This document shows, piece by piece, positions 1 through 10,838 of a stretch of DNA of 64,000 nt; positions within the stretch are counted from its first letter, which is position 1; every line of letters starts with the position of its first letter. The notes beneath the pieces are model-generated. The model was not told where the DNA came from. It made no database searches and saw only the letters and a list, made by a program, of their open reading frames with translations. This stretch comes from Naganishia liquefaciens. Lineage: Eukaryota; Basidiomycota; Tremellomycetes; Filobasidiales; Filobasidiaceae. Location: assembly GCA_013423385.1 (NCBI GenBank), contig BLZA01000032.1, positions 310,001 to 374,000 of the forward strand. Direction: 5' to 3'. The position numbers and the translations under genes were made by a program.

Positions 1-506
1 CAAGCAAGGCTGTCAGCCAGGATTCAAAAGTGGAATATGCTGGGTGGCTGATCTGAAGTCAAAATTCGAATGCCATCAGCTCTGTACATTCTTAACGGGC
101 GATATCGAATGTCTTTAATGCAATGCTTTGGCTGTGCAGCTTGTCACAAATGGCAGTCCCGGCTTCGCGGCCTTACAGGCACTCCGATACATACCAATCA
201 CTCCTCATATCGATGTCATCGACAGATCTGAAAGGTCCCCAAACATTTGAGGTCTCATTTGCGTACAAGGGTCTTTGGCTTTACATTTGACGGAGGTTGT
301 ATTTTACATGTGGAATGCACGAGGTCATGATCGTTGATATCCTCGCCTGGGTGGGTAGCCTCTTTCCTTTCCCAGATTAGATTCTGAAATCCAGGATACG
401 CTCATTCGAGGGCGAGTCTAGCACGAAAGGGGTCAAGCAGGGGAAGATGCGTTTATCGGCTAGAATAGACGAATCAGTTCATGTTTTTCATCGCTTAGCA
501 GATCGC
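1..506. other. intergenic, 3' flank of SKP1
   Basis: No reading frame here looks coding. The stretch lies downstream of the leftward SKP1 gene and probably holds its 3' untranslated region and terminator, plus flank of a gene outside the window. I see no repeat or RNA-gene signature. Confidence 0.5.
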
Positions 507-1230
507 TCACTCCTCGGCCCATTCGTTCTCTCGCTTGATCTGAGCTTCCTCCTCGGGAGTAAAGTCATTCTGAATGTTGAACAACTTTCGAATCTCCTCA
601 GGCGTCTTCCCCTTGATCATGTTAGCCACGGTCTTGCAGCCGAGATCGAGCAGAGGCTTGATGTCCAAGTAGTTGGCGGCGAGGATGATCTCGAAAAGCA
701 TCTCTTGGTCGACCTGGATGAACTTGCCATCCCATTCGGAAATGTCGATGTTTCGTCGACGGGTCTCTTCGGTGGCGTCACTGGCATCGGTAGCAACGGG
801 CAAGGGGTCGTTCTTGTGGTGTTCGCACCATTCGAGAACCTGCGAAGAAAAGGATTGCAAGTGAGTGACAGGGGAACGGATGAGCTTTAAGACTGCACAC
901 TGTACCTTCTTGAGCACACTAGACGAGACGTTGGGCAATGGAATGGCTTCAGTGTCGGCACCGATGTCTGTCCAGATACACGATGTCGAGATCAGCTCGC
1001 AACCCGATAACGGGGAACAAGACGTCTGCGCACCTTCCATCATATTCTTGATCAAGACACTTCGTTCGGCGACCTGCTTATCGACCTCAAACTTCTCGCC
1101 ATCATTCGCTGGTGAGGAGGAGGAGGAGCGGGATGTCAGTGACGCGAACGGGGATAGAGATAATGTTCGAAGGAGACGCGAGGGGATAAGGGGAAGAGGT
1201 GAAGTCGAACATACTTGAAAGGGTAACCAT
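507..1230 (-). CDS. SKP1: SKP1, SCF ubiquitin-ligase adaptor
   Basis: SKP1 links F-box proteins to cullin-1 in SCF ubiquitin ligases and also acts in other F-box complexes. The spliced product starts [16 protein letters not shown], a BTB/POZ-like SKP1 N terminus. It continues through [25 protein letters not shown] and [20 protein letters not shown] to the hallmark C terminus [39 protein letters not shown] and ending NEWAEE. At least three introns are needed: after the first 16 coding bases (donor GTATGT, acceptor CAG before CGAATGATGG), after the NMMEG segment, and between LKKV and LEWC. The ATG at 1230 is chosen because only splicing from it restores the family N terminus; the longer open frame upstream runs through intron and promoter. 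The gene diverges from the bL27m gene. Identification is secure; exact exon edges are by eye. Confidence 0.95.
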
Positions 1231-1582
1231 TTTGGTAGGTTCTTGTGAGTCGCGTAGTGTGTTTGTGTGTGAGAGTAGTGTAGTCGGAGACGGCGAGTCC
1301 TGAATGCCGGGATGGACGATGCCAAGCGTGGAGATTGGGCAAGATGTCGACGAAGACCAGGATGATGAAAGAGAGCACGATGCGAGACGAGACTTGCCCC
1401 GCTCGCACCTGGATCCGCGCGGACAAACCGACTCTGGAAGCCATAATATTGATCGGGCGCAACGGCGCGAAAGAAAGTCGCGACGGGCACTCGGATTCTG
1501 GTCACCGTGATGAATATCGGTCGGTCTCGCTGATAACTGGAAAGAACAACCTTGCCCTCACTTCCGACCACATTCGGCCATC
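1231..1582. promoter_or_regulatory. divergent promoter SKP1 / MRPL27
   Basis: This 352-base gap separates the start codons of two divergent housekeeping genes and must contain both promoters. Short open frames in it are not credible genes. I see no clear TATA box. Confidence 0.5.
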
Positions 1583-2265
1583 ATGTCGGCTCTCTTCCGC
1601 TCAATGTTGAGTCCCGTATCGAGCGCTTTCGGCGCCGCCCTGCGTCCGACAACAGCCTCATCTTCAACAAGTCCGCTGCAGACGATAGGATCTCGTGAGT
1701 GCCTACCGCAGCGCATTGTCAAGTCTTTTAGAACTGAATCAATGTCTTGCAGTATGGCAGCAGCAAGTACGTACAGCGACAAAACGAGGTGGTGGTTCGA
1801 GCAAGAATGGCCGATCGTCTGCTGGTCGAAGATTAGGTGTCAAGAAGTTTACAGGTGAGTTGGCCAACCCTTTGCGCTTGATCGCCTTGTGCCCAAGAGA
1901 GGCTTCAACTTACACGTTGGTATTTTCCAGATCAATACGTCTTGCCGGGCCAGATTATCGTGCGTCAACGCGGCAACCAATTCCATGCCGGCCAAAACGT
2001 CGGTCAGGGCAAAGACCACACCCTCTACGCCCTCGAACCGGGATATGTCAAGTTCTACAGCAGCTCGTCACCGTTCCCGCATGTCGTTCCATCAGCGCCG
2101 GCGACAACGTCCGCCAAGGGGTTATCGGCTGTTGTCAAGCGGCCGAGATATACGAATCAATTCATCGGGATTGCAAGGGAGCGGGAGGAGCGGCTGCCGC
2201 GCGCGATGCAGAATGTCGGAAGGGATAGACGATTCTGGGGTGCTGTCAAGGAGGAGTCTGTATAG
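1583..2265 (+). CDS. MRPL27: mitochondrial ribosomal protein bL27m
   Basis: This is a large-subunit mitoribosomal protein of the bacterial L27 family, which sits near the peptidyl-transferase centre. Exon 1 from ATG 1583 encodes a basic, Ser/Ala-rich leader typical of mitochondrial targeting. The next exon has the invariant L27 core [20 protein letters not shown] followed by VKKFT. After an intron with donor GTGAGT and acceptor [28 protein letters not shown] continues through [20 protein letters not shown]. The C-terminal extension beyond the L27 fold ends WGAVKEESV; such extensions are common in fungal bL27m. Two introns are supported. The edges of the leader/core junction are less certain, because several AG acceptors lie close together near 1750. 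Confidence 0.93.
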
Positions 2266-2986
2266 GCAGGTTGCATTGGGCATATGAGACTATGTTTTTC
2301 CAATTTCGCATTCTGGGACGTTAAGAGGGGGGGCTTGTTTTTGGTACGCTCACGGAAGCTTGGGAGAGTAAGGCTTCGTTGTTGTGCTGAGGAGGAGTGG
2401 GCGCCTGAGTAACGAGGAGATCTGGCGGGATGATCTCATCAGAACGTGGACCAGACTCGGATCCATTGCAACGACGGACTACATGCTCGCAGCAGTAACA
2501 ACAGCTGCTATCCACGAAGGTCCAGGTGTCCCCACAGCCGGCTGTTGATCAAGCTCTGCGTATCAATCGCGACATCATGACATGTGACGCAAAGATTTGT
2601 CGCAGATATTGGCCACTCAATGACATCCCATTGAACTTACCATACTGCGACTGAGAAGCCTCGGGAGAACGACGCCGGAAATGTCTCGGAGGCCGGGGTC
2701 GAGCCCGCTGACTGCGCCCCGCGTGAATTGAACGAGTGACGACACGACAGGTGCCTCGAATTCGAGATGGCACGCTATCCGATGGTGGTTCTCTGGTGAT
2801 TATCCGTCAGGTGTTCCCTTGTCTGTCATTCCGCCTCGATAGCCCGTGACGCTGGCTCCAGCGCGACGTCGTGATCGAATCCGTCCCGCCTCCTTTGACA
2901 ACGCCCAGGTCTTCCGACAACAAACCTTCGCAGAACAGACGAGGGGTCTCGAGGATACGTCGGAATACCGGGTTCGAGGTCGAAAG
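2266..2986. other. intergenic, bL27m to LRR gene
   Basis: There is no convincing gene. An open frame in phase with the next gene reaches back to a GTG at 2846, but the first ATG is at 2987, so the upstream part is read as 5' leader. Nothing else recognisable is seen. Confidence 0.5.
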
Positions 2987-5900
2987 ATGGCGAACGAACA
3001 ACAAGCGGACGCCGCAGGTTCTCCCATGGATGACTCCGCCGTGGAAACGCAGTCCGCGATGGATCATCCCCTGCAGGCTCATGATTCAGGCACACTCGTT
3101 CCGCCCATCGCAAACTCGGCGGAACTCGAATCAGAAGTGGAGATGACCACACATGTAGCGGATCTCTCGTTGGACTTGAACTCGGCTCTGGAAGCCCCTC
3201 CGCTGGCATCGAATCAGCCTCCCATCCGCATCAAGCTCCTCCCTCATCGACAAAAGAAGAAACAGCCTAAACGTGGCATCCTCAAAGCGCCGCCACCTCC
3301 CGTCAAACCCGGATTCGGGGTAAAACTGCGGGACGCGCTCGGCTCCATACACCCCAAGTTTCTCGACTATACGGTACCGATAGGAAATGGAACGGCAGCG
3401 GCCGTGATGGCCGAGTCGATACCGCCATCGATCTCTGGGCCTGTCAATAATCTCGCGAGTAATGTCCTGGAGGGCGTGGGAGTTGTCGGAGGAGCAGCAG
3501 CGGCAGTGGTCGGATCCCTGGGAGGGAGATTTGGGAAGCTGGTCGGTGCGGCAGGTGGAAATGGTGAGAGTAATAGCGGAGGATCGCCTGCATCGAATCT
3601 ACCATGGAAGTTTGCAACGCGTATTGGTGTGGCTTCCCCGTCGTCGGGAGCGAACACAATGCGTACGGACAAGGAATTGCCATCAACGCCGACAAAATCT
3701 CAGGACAGCAATTTCAACACGCTCGCAGGGTCTCCATTGCAAGCATCCAACGAGTCAACGTCAATTACCATAATTACAGACACATATAAACCGCTCAAAC
3801 GAGCGTCATTCATCTTGCCCGCCATCAGCATTACTTATCCCATCTCATCCACAAACCCGCCATGGTCGGACAAGGTACTGCAGGACCGGAAACAAGTCGA
3901 GGAGAGCGCGACGATGATGATGCGGTCGAGCATTGGTGCAGGGTTCTGGAACGGCGAGAAACTGGTTGAGCTGTACGAGATTGCGTGTAGAGGGAGAGAG
4001 GAAACGACGAGGGTAGGAATCAGACAGGCATTATCGGTGGGTAGACGTACAGTTGAGTTCCGCTCGGAGTCTGACTGTCGAGATTGATAGGCCATACAGG
4101 CTGCAGAGAAGGCTGGACAGCGACAATTGTTGCTGACATCCGCACCCCCTTCAAAGACTGGTCCTCGTGCGGCGTTCGTGACTGTGGACCCGCCACTGGG
4201 AAAGTACGCCGCCCAGGCGTTTGCCGACGTCTTGAGCGTCGAATGGGGATTGTCAAGATTAGCGTTGCAGGACGGAGTGCTTGATCAGGATGAGGTCAGC
4301 GCATGCGATTCAGCCAAGATTTTCGCTTCGCTAATCTCAGTATGTAGAGCGTCAAGCCAATATTACACGCCTTGCTTGTTTCTGGGACACTGCCGCAGTT
4401 GAGCCTGTCTGGAAATCGCAAGTTGCGGTCGCCAGGATGGAGAATGGTGGCGGCGTATGTCAGAAAGGTAAATATCCTGCATTCTCTGAAAGATAGCCCT
4501 AATGTTTTTCCAGGCCAAGTCTCTGCGCATCTTGGATATCTCCAACAACAACCTAGACAAAAAGTCCGTTGAATACCTCTCATCGGTTTTAGTGCCCAGT
4601 GTGCTTCCGACGACCGATGCTGGTGACGAGTCAGAGTTGAAAGACGCCGAGGACGGAAGCCTTAGCGATCAATCTGAGTCGGAGGAAAGCTACGGAACGA
4701 TACCGCGGGTTTCCCAACGGATACTGCTGAAGAGTTGCCATCTCAACGATGTCGATGGGCCATCAAGTTTGCAGACCCTGAGAATGGATGACTGCAATAT
4801 TAGGGCTGCTAGTCTCGATGTACTGGGTGAGCCGGAAGGCACAGCTGCATACCTAGGCCTAATTCGAATGCTCTTTAGCTCAAGCGGTGCGCAGATCAGA
4901 GATCCGTAATCTATCTCTCCGGCAAAATAAGATCAGCAATTTGGGAACGGTTTCTTTGGCCTTAATGATTCGAGACTGGATAGACAGTGGACCTGTTGGA
5001 AACAACCCCTTTAGTCACGATCGCTTGGCGCAAGGACAGCGGGTTGACGGCCATGATGAAGTTGAAGTAGCCACGGAAATGCAGACGTATAACGCAGAAT
5101 CTATCCCTCCTGCGATCAGCCTGCAGAGTCAGCCGCTTGGTCGCTTGGTAACCCTCGATCTCAAAGGCAATGATATACGCGTGAGTATCGGTGCGGATGT
5201 GATATCGTCAGGGTGCTCATCTTATTGTGCAGGGCGGCGTGAACTATATTGCTCAAGTCTTGAAGCGGAACACTCATCTCAAAGTGTTGAACCTGAGCGA
5301 GAATAGAATAGATTCAGCAGGTTTTGCGACCTTGGCGGAGGCCTTGGTGAGTAGTGAAGACTAAAGAGGACCCTGCGGCTGACGTAACGAGGTGCTCCAG
5401 CGACTGAACCGATGCTTAGAAACTCTTGATATCAGTCATAACCCGTGCAGCGGCATGTCTTTGGATGGAGTGAGTATGATCAGGTACATTTCGTACATCT
5501 GCTAAACCCTGTACTAGCTACTCGCACTACGTCATACTTTCCCTTCCAACACATCATTGCGTCGGCTGTTCCTGAACGCCACATCTATGACAGACGAAGG
5601 AGCGATTGCTCTGGCTGAAGCGCTCTCGGACGCTCATCGCCTTTTACATGTGGATTTGACGGATAACGATATTGCTCTCGCAGGTGCCATGGCACTCTCT
5701 GGATCACTTCGGTCAAACACGAGCATACGCTGTTTGGACCTGTCCATCGCGCCGAATGATGCCGACTTGTCGGAAGTTTCACAATCGATATTGCAGAGTT
5801 GCATCCGGAACACAGAAGCCGCCTTATCAGCTAAAGGGACGAAAGTCTCGAATGGGGCCCAGGATGCGGTATGGGCGCCTATCAAGAACTCGAGCTTGGT

Positions 5901-6938
5901 CAAGTGCGCCAAGGAAGCCGAAGAGTACCGCAGAATGTCGGAAACCGCAAAGATCATTGATACCCCGGCGGCAATTGCTCGGACCGAGGTATTCACCATG
6001 AAACCGCTGGGCGTCATCAAAGCGGCCGAGGAGAGTGTGCAATATGGTGTCGAGCTTTTGCAAAGGCAGCGTCAGGCGGACGCACCGGAACTCGACTCAA
6101 CCGAGAAACAAAGGTGTGCTGGAGCGCTGGAACGTAGTCGAGCCTTGCTCGAGCGGATAGCGGACATTGTTCAGGAAACCGATGATCCGAAGCGACTGGA
6201 GCGCTTACTATCCCTCAACGATCAACTAACAACGCAGATTCCGGAAATGGAGCAAGTCCTCGTTTCCACGAGCAAGCGATTGTTCGTGACCGCCGCAAAG
6301 CCCCTTGTCAAAACACCGCCGGCAGACCCGTCCTCGGTGAGGCCGCTGGCACGGCTCAACACGACGCCGATGCGCAGACACATGAAGGTGCCGTCGTTTG
6401 ATGCGGCCAGTCCCAATTTTTCGATCACGAACTCGGACGACGATGATTCAGATGCTGAGGAATTGGTTTCAGCGGGTCCAGTGTCTCTCAAGATGAAGCT
6501 ACCGCAACGGCCTCCGTCGCTGGCGTTCGGTAATCTAGGTGCACTTGGCTTCGGGGGCAATACCAGTGGCTCAGTCAACAGTGGCAACGAGAACGCTCAG
6601 AGTAACGCCGAAGTCTGGCCGCTCGCGGATTCTTGCGCTTCGCCTTTGGAAAGGGTCAACAAGGAATGGATGGCTGAAGAAGGCGAGATCTTCAGAAAAG
6701 GTCAGAAATTAGGTGTGGCGGACGAAGATGGCGAATTGGGCGACCTCGAGGTTCAGGGAAGTGCTTTGAAGCAAAAGGTAGGTCGCACATCGACAATTGA
6801 AATGCGCGCTCACATGACATCATTTAGATTCTGGATGCCGAAGTCGAACGTACACCCCATCAGCCGACCGGGGAACTCCTTTTCGAGGACACCGAGTCGA
6901 CATCGCCTGATGTGAAAGCGGATAGGGTTGAGCTCTAA
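2987..6938 (+). CDS. PPP1R37-like leucine-rich-repeat PP1 regulator
   Basis: This looks like a fungal relative of human PPP1R37/LRRC68, an LRR protein that binds and inhibits protein phosphatase 1. The N-terminal ~260 residues are disordered and include KRGILKAPPPPVKPGFGVK. Next come KRASFILPAISITYP, at the position of the animal PP1-docking motif KRVTF, and KLVELYEIACRGREE, resembling the conserved ELY..AC..RE stretch. Ribonuclease-inhibitor-type LRRs follow: SLRILDISNNNLDKKSVEYL, RLVTLDLKGNDIR, LKVLNLSENRIDSAGFATL, CLETLDISHNP, MRRLFLNATSMTDEGAIALA and RLLHVDLTDNDIALAGAMAL. A long charged and Ser-rich tail ends DVKADRVEL. Many short introns split the LRR part. ATG 2987 is the first in-frame ATG. 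Family assignment rests on motif order; direct PP1 binding is inference, since the docking valine is alanine here. Confidence 0.75.
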
Positions 6939-7453
6939 GTCGATGTATCAAAACAGTTGTATAACACTTTATCATCCAACAATCTGTACGGAATCATCGC
7001 ATGACGATTGAGACCGGGCGAGCCGAGTATTCCTGGCAAAGGATGAGTACGAGAACATGAACCCAATATCGGAGCGGAACATGGAGACCTCCAGCTTCGA
7101 GACCGCTGAGATGCCAGCGATCTGTCCAGAGTTGGGAATCCTCAAGCTCGAGACGACGAGTCGAGTGAGACACATTTTACGCTATCAGTCTGGTAGAGGA
7201 GGTCGACAGTCGACAGTCGACAGTCTGCTCCCTATCGATGACATGCGCACGCGAGGCGCAGCTGCATAAATCACGCCCCCCCCACCCTGTTTGAATCTTG
7301 AAGGCTTGAAAGATCTCGACCCAGCAAGAAAGACGCCGTTACGAACCCAAATGAAGCTGATGAAGCTCTCGACGTGAAGCTAGTGCTGTCACTCGCGAAC
7401 CTCAAAGTGTTAGCCGATCCATTTCTCGCCATCGAGTTGCCTATATTTCTGCC
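6939..7453. other. intergenic with short tandem repeat
   Basis: This holds the 3' flank of the LRR gene and the promoter of the SUZ-domain gene. No coding frame is convincing. A short tandem repeat lies at 7203-7225. Confidence 0.45.
7203..7225. repeat. TCGACAG tandem repeat (3.3 copies)
   Basis: The seven-base unit TCGACAG occurs three times head to tail, followed by a partial copy, in the promoter region of the next gene. It may be a chance microsatellite. Confidence 0.7.
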
Positions 7454-9163
7454 ATGCCTCAAGAAACGGATCCTGCAGCTCAAATTGCACCCGAAGAAGA
7501 TGACTGGGAAAAGGTGAGTCGGAGTATGTGCTCTGTCGGACTCGCGAGCTCATGCGAATGCAGGATGACGCCGAGGAGTCTACGATACAGGCTTCTTCAA
7601 ATGCTCAGCAGCCTTCCAATGTATCAAGAACACTTTTGAGAAAGACTGATGGCATTGTCTTGGACACGACAACCATATCGCGGGAAGATTCTACGATTTC
7701 GTCCGAGTCATCACCCATTGGACCTCGAATACGGCTCATGCAGAGAAATAAGGAGCCGCTTCACACGCGAGTCGAAAAAGCTACGGAACCGGTCAAGTCT
7801 CCGGTAAGAAGCGACACTCTGTGGCATGACGATGAGTGGGATTCGAACAGGGCGGGAGACTCGTCGAATCGCAAATTATGGGAAGATGCGTGAGTGAAAT
7901 CGGACCGGTTTGCGCGAACGTATGTGAACTTATGGCAACATCAGCAACGTATCTGGGACTGCAGCGATGCCGACTATACCTCCCCATGTACCAGCTCTTC
8001 CTACTTCGGCGGCTCTGCGCATCTTGAGGCGCCCTTCGCCAACATCGCAAGGTTTCAGTCCCGCTTCCTCTGGCGCATCTACCCCAGCGGGATCCAAAAC
8101 GTCTGCATCCAGTCAGTCTGGCTCCAAGGGTCCCAAAACGCTGAGCGAGAGAGAAGAGGAATATCGGCGAGCGCGGGAGAGGATCTTTGGTTTAGAGGAT
8201 GAAGGGAACAGCACCGGAGAGCAAGGAGAGCAGGAAGGATCTACCACCGCGGCATCGAGTCCAAACTCGCTCAACAAGAGCCTACCTGCACCAGACATGC
8301 CAAATTTACCCAAGGGATCAAGCAGCGGAACTTCTTCTGTGACGTCGTCTACCTCGGCATCATCCGTCGGCGCTCCTCGTCGACAGCTATCCCAGGCAAC
8401 GACAGCTCAACACAACAGCCGAAGCACCAGCGCGAATTCGAACACGCGCGGTGGACGAGGAGGAAAACGAAACGGCCGTGGCGAGTCGACCTTCGAGCCT
8501 TTGCGGCCCCCGCACGAACAGCACCATCAGCAATTGCAACACCAGCAGCAAATCTACATGCAACAGCAACAGTACCAAATGCAGATGCAACTCAGCGGGT
8601 ATGCGCAGAGCGGATACGTCGGTCCGGGTTCTGGGTATGGCATAAACATGCCTACGATGGGCATGCCCTCTGGATCAGTCTATAACCCATACGCCCAGCC
8701 TTATCCGTCGAGTACCATGCAAGGCTCTCCCGGTCCTGCTGCAACCTTTGTGCCAAGACAACTGAATCCACCAATGATGGGACCGGGCGTCGTCAGACAA
8801 CCCGCTGGACCTGACGACGGTTCGCTGGGATTCTCGGATCTCCGAATACGTGATCAACGGTATCCAGCTGGATCGGGACCACAATTTAACGAACGGTCAA
8901 CCGGGTCACGGCCGAATGCCGTATATTCATATTCAAATGTCGGACACAGTGCAACATATTCGACGCCTCTGCACGCCAACTCGTCCGCCTCGTCGACAGG
9001 ATATCCGAGCACGGCATACCCGCAGTCACAGGCTTCGGGCCAGTATGGTCGAACTCCACAGCAGGATGGCTCCGCATGGCCCCCATTAATGAATGCGAAC
9101 GGCACGAGCAACAATATTCCGGAGACCGTCCGCAAGGGTCCGCAATCTGTTTGGAGGCCTTGA
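7454..9163 (+). CDS. SUZ / SUZ-C domain protein, SZRD1-like
   Basis: SUZ domains bind RNA and occur in proteins of mRNA metabolism; human SZRD1 is the small model. The order of motifs matches SZRD1: an acidic start with DDWEK (SZRD1 has SWEE), AALRILRRPSP (SZRD1 QIRILKRP), the SUZ core KTLSEREEEYRRARERIFG, then GVVRQPAGPDDGSLGFSDLR matching the SUZ-C motif (SZRD1 VIRQPLGPDGSQGF). Unlike the ~150-residue animal protein, this one has a long Ser/Gln/Gly/Pro-rich insert between SUZ and SUZ-C, with polyglutamine around 8520-8590, and a low-complexity tail ending GPQSVWRP. At least three introns lie near 7514, 7803 and 7890; splicing the last gives WEDA followed by NVSGTAAMPTIPPHVPAL. Function in mRNA turnover or translation is inferred from the family only. 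Confidence 0.85.
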
Positions 9164-9255
9164 GCGACGTCAAGCTAACGGCAATGTGTGCCCCTTGACC
9201 TGCAAAAGCGGGGTTTGTATTCATATGTTGATAGCACAGCTTTAAGTACAGCGTG

Positions 9256-10545
9256 TTACCTCCCCATGGAGTCTTTCAACAGGGCAGAACCAGAGGCCTC
9301 CCAGTCCTCTCTGATTTTGTACGTCTTTCGAGCGACTGACAAAAGTCCAAGATCCACCTCGTAGATGCGCAAGTCAGTCAAAGAGTCCTCGTCCTGTGAG
9401 GTGATAGTCTTTCCAGTTAATTTGCCCTTGAATGGCATCCATATCCCTGATCCTCCCATTAAAGCCTCACTCCCTCCAGCATTGCACATGATCAACGCCG
9501 TCTCGGTCTCAAAAGCCCGCGAGTAGGCGAGAGCCTGCAAAAGCTGGTACTCGTAGTCCGGTGGTGCGTTGAACTCAAGTGAGGCTCTGGCGAAGCAATC
9601 AGGGCGCGTGTCACATGACATTCGGGTTGACTTACGGTTCGCTATCGGTTGATAGCCAATACGTTGGGGCGACGATGATATCTGCGCCTTGCTTGGCGAG
9701 AGATTGCGCTGCCAGGGGATGCGCGAGATCCCAGCCTGAAGGAAAGATTCAGCGGCAGGATCGTTGTGGAGAACCGAAGAGCTTCGTGACGAACAAATTA
9801 AGAGCCCAACGGTGACATCTCCCCAGCGGAAGACGGTGTGTTCGTCTGATCCTGGATGGAGATATTCTCTACCCGGACGTCAGGTCAACATGGCATCAAG
9901 GGCAGGGATCGAGCTTACCGTTCAGAAATCCAGAGATTCTTCTTGACGTATCGTCCAATGACTTTGCCCGTTCCGCCTTCGATAAAGTATGCGACGTTCA
10001 GAAGTCGTCGTAGGCCCTCACTCTGCTGATCGTCTCCGGGAAGATCCTTGTCGTCGCTTGAGCGATCGTGAAGTGGGACCTGCAAGGAGCCAAATGCGTT
10101 TGGGTGTGAGTCACGGATGAAGTCATTCCATTCTTTCCGGGTGGAACTTGGTGCTTCCGAGCTGAAAGGAGAACTTTCGGGGTGTTCTGAGTCTTCCGGC
10201 TCCACAATGGTACCAGCGATGGCTACGTTGAATTGCTTCGCAAGTTTAACCAGCTCTTGCAGAATATGCTGAGCAGGCTGAGCTAAATACTAAAAGGACT
10301 TCATCAGAATACTTTGAGCGTAGGTTCCAAGCGCTTACGCCTCTGCCGCTCAAGGATCCCTGTGTGAAGTATTCTGGGAAAACGACGAGCGAAGCATCAC
10401 GATCGCTTGCTGTTTTCACCGCATGGGAGACACCAGCCAGGTTCTGCCGAATGTTGGCGAATATGTCGTAGTCGGGCGAGGTGAGCACTGTGGAGAGATT
10501 GTGAGGCGCATCGATAGGGTGCGTCTGTGAAATGGCGATCTTCAT
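9256..10545 (-). CDS. nitrilase-superfamily carbon-nitrogen hydrolase
   Basis: The enzyme belongs to the family that cleaves amides or carbamoyl groups with a Glu-Lys-Cys triad. All three segments are visible: the N-terminal MKIAISQTHP and SLVVFPEYFTQGSL (Glu), GRYVKKNLWISERE (Lys), and LLICWDLAHP (Cys). The cysteine codon is split by an intron of about 80 bases with donor GTTCGT, and splicing it gives the motif exactly. The C-terminal half has YQLLQALAYSRAFETETALI and ends LLKDSMGR. Exon 1 (ATG 10545) joins the next exon as SLSGRG-YLAQPAQHIL. Substrate cannot be told from sequence; it resembles the broad amidohydrolase branch rather than true nitrilases. It converges with the SUZ gene across a gap of only 92 bases. 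Confidence 0.88.
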
Positions 10546-10838
10546 GGCTGATGAACAGGAGGCGACGTGTAGGATGGCAGGATGGCCGAAGCGGCTGAAG
10601 ACCGGTTGAAGACCTGACGATCAGCGCCGAGATTCGTCATCACCTTGTTCACGTACGTTTATTTGCGGCCGCCGAGGAATTGTTTCGCGTGTACAGGGCG
10701 ATCGAGCGACGCGTTGAATCGTCAACACAGAGCAGTTCATTGACATTCTACTTGCCGTTCAACCATTTCTTCTGTGATTATTGCAGGCATATCACACACC
10801 TCGAAAGGGACCGAGCCGGGAATCGAAGGGCCATCAAG
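10546..10838. promoter_or_regulatory. divergent promoter, nitrilase gene / condensin subunit 1
   Basis: This 293-base gap lies between divergent start codons and therefore carries both promoters. No gene or distinct motif is seen. Confidence 0.5.

Noticed and set aside
2846-2986. Longer N terminus for the PPP1R37-like protein
   Set aside because: The extension begins with GTG and has no ATG before 2987.
7835-7860. tRNA T-arm look-alike on the minus strand (GTTCGAATCCC)
   Set aside because: The flanking bases do not form a T stem, no A box or anticodon arm lies at the right distance, and the spot is an intron of the SUZ gene.
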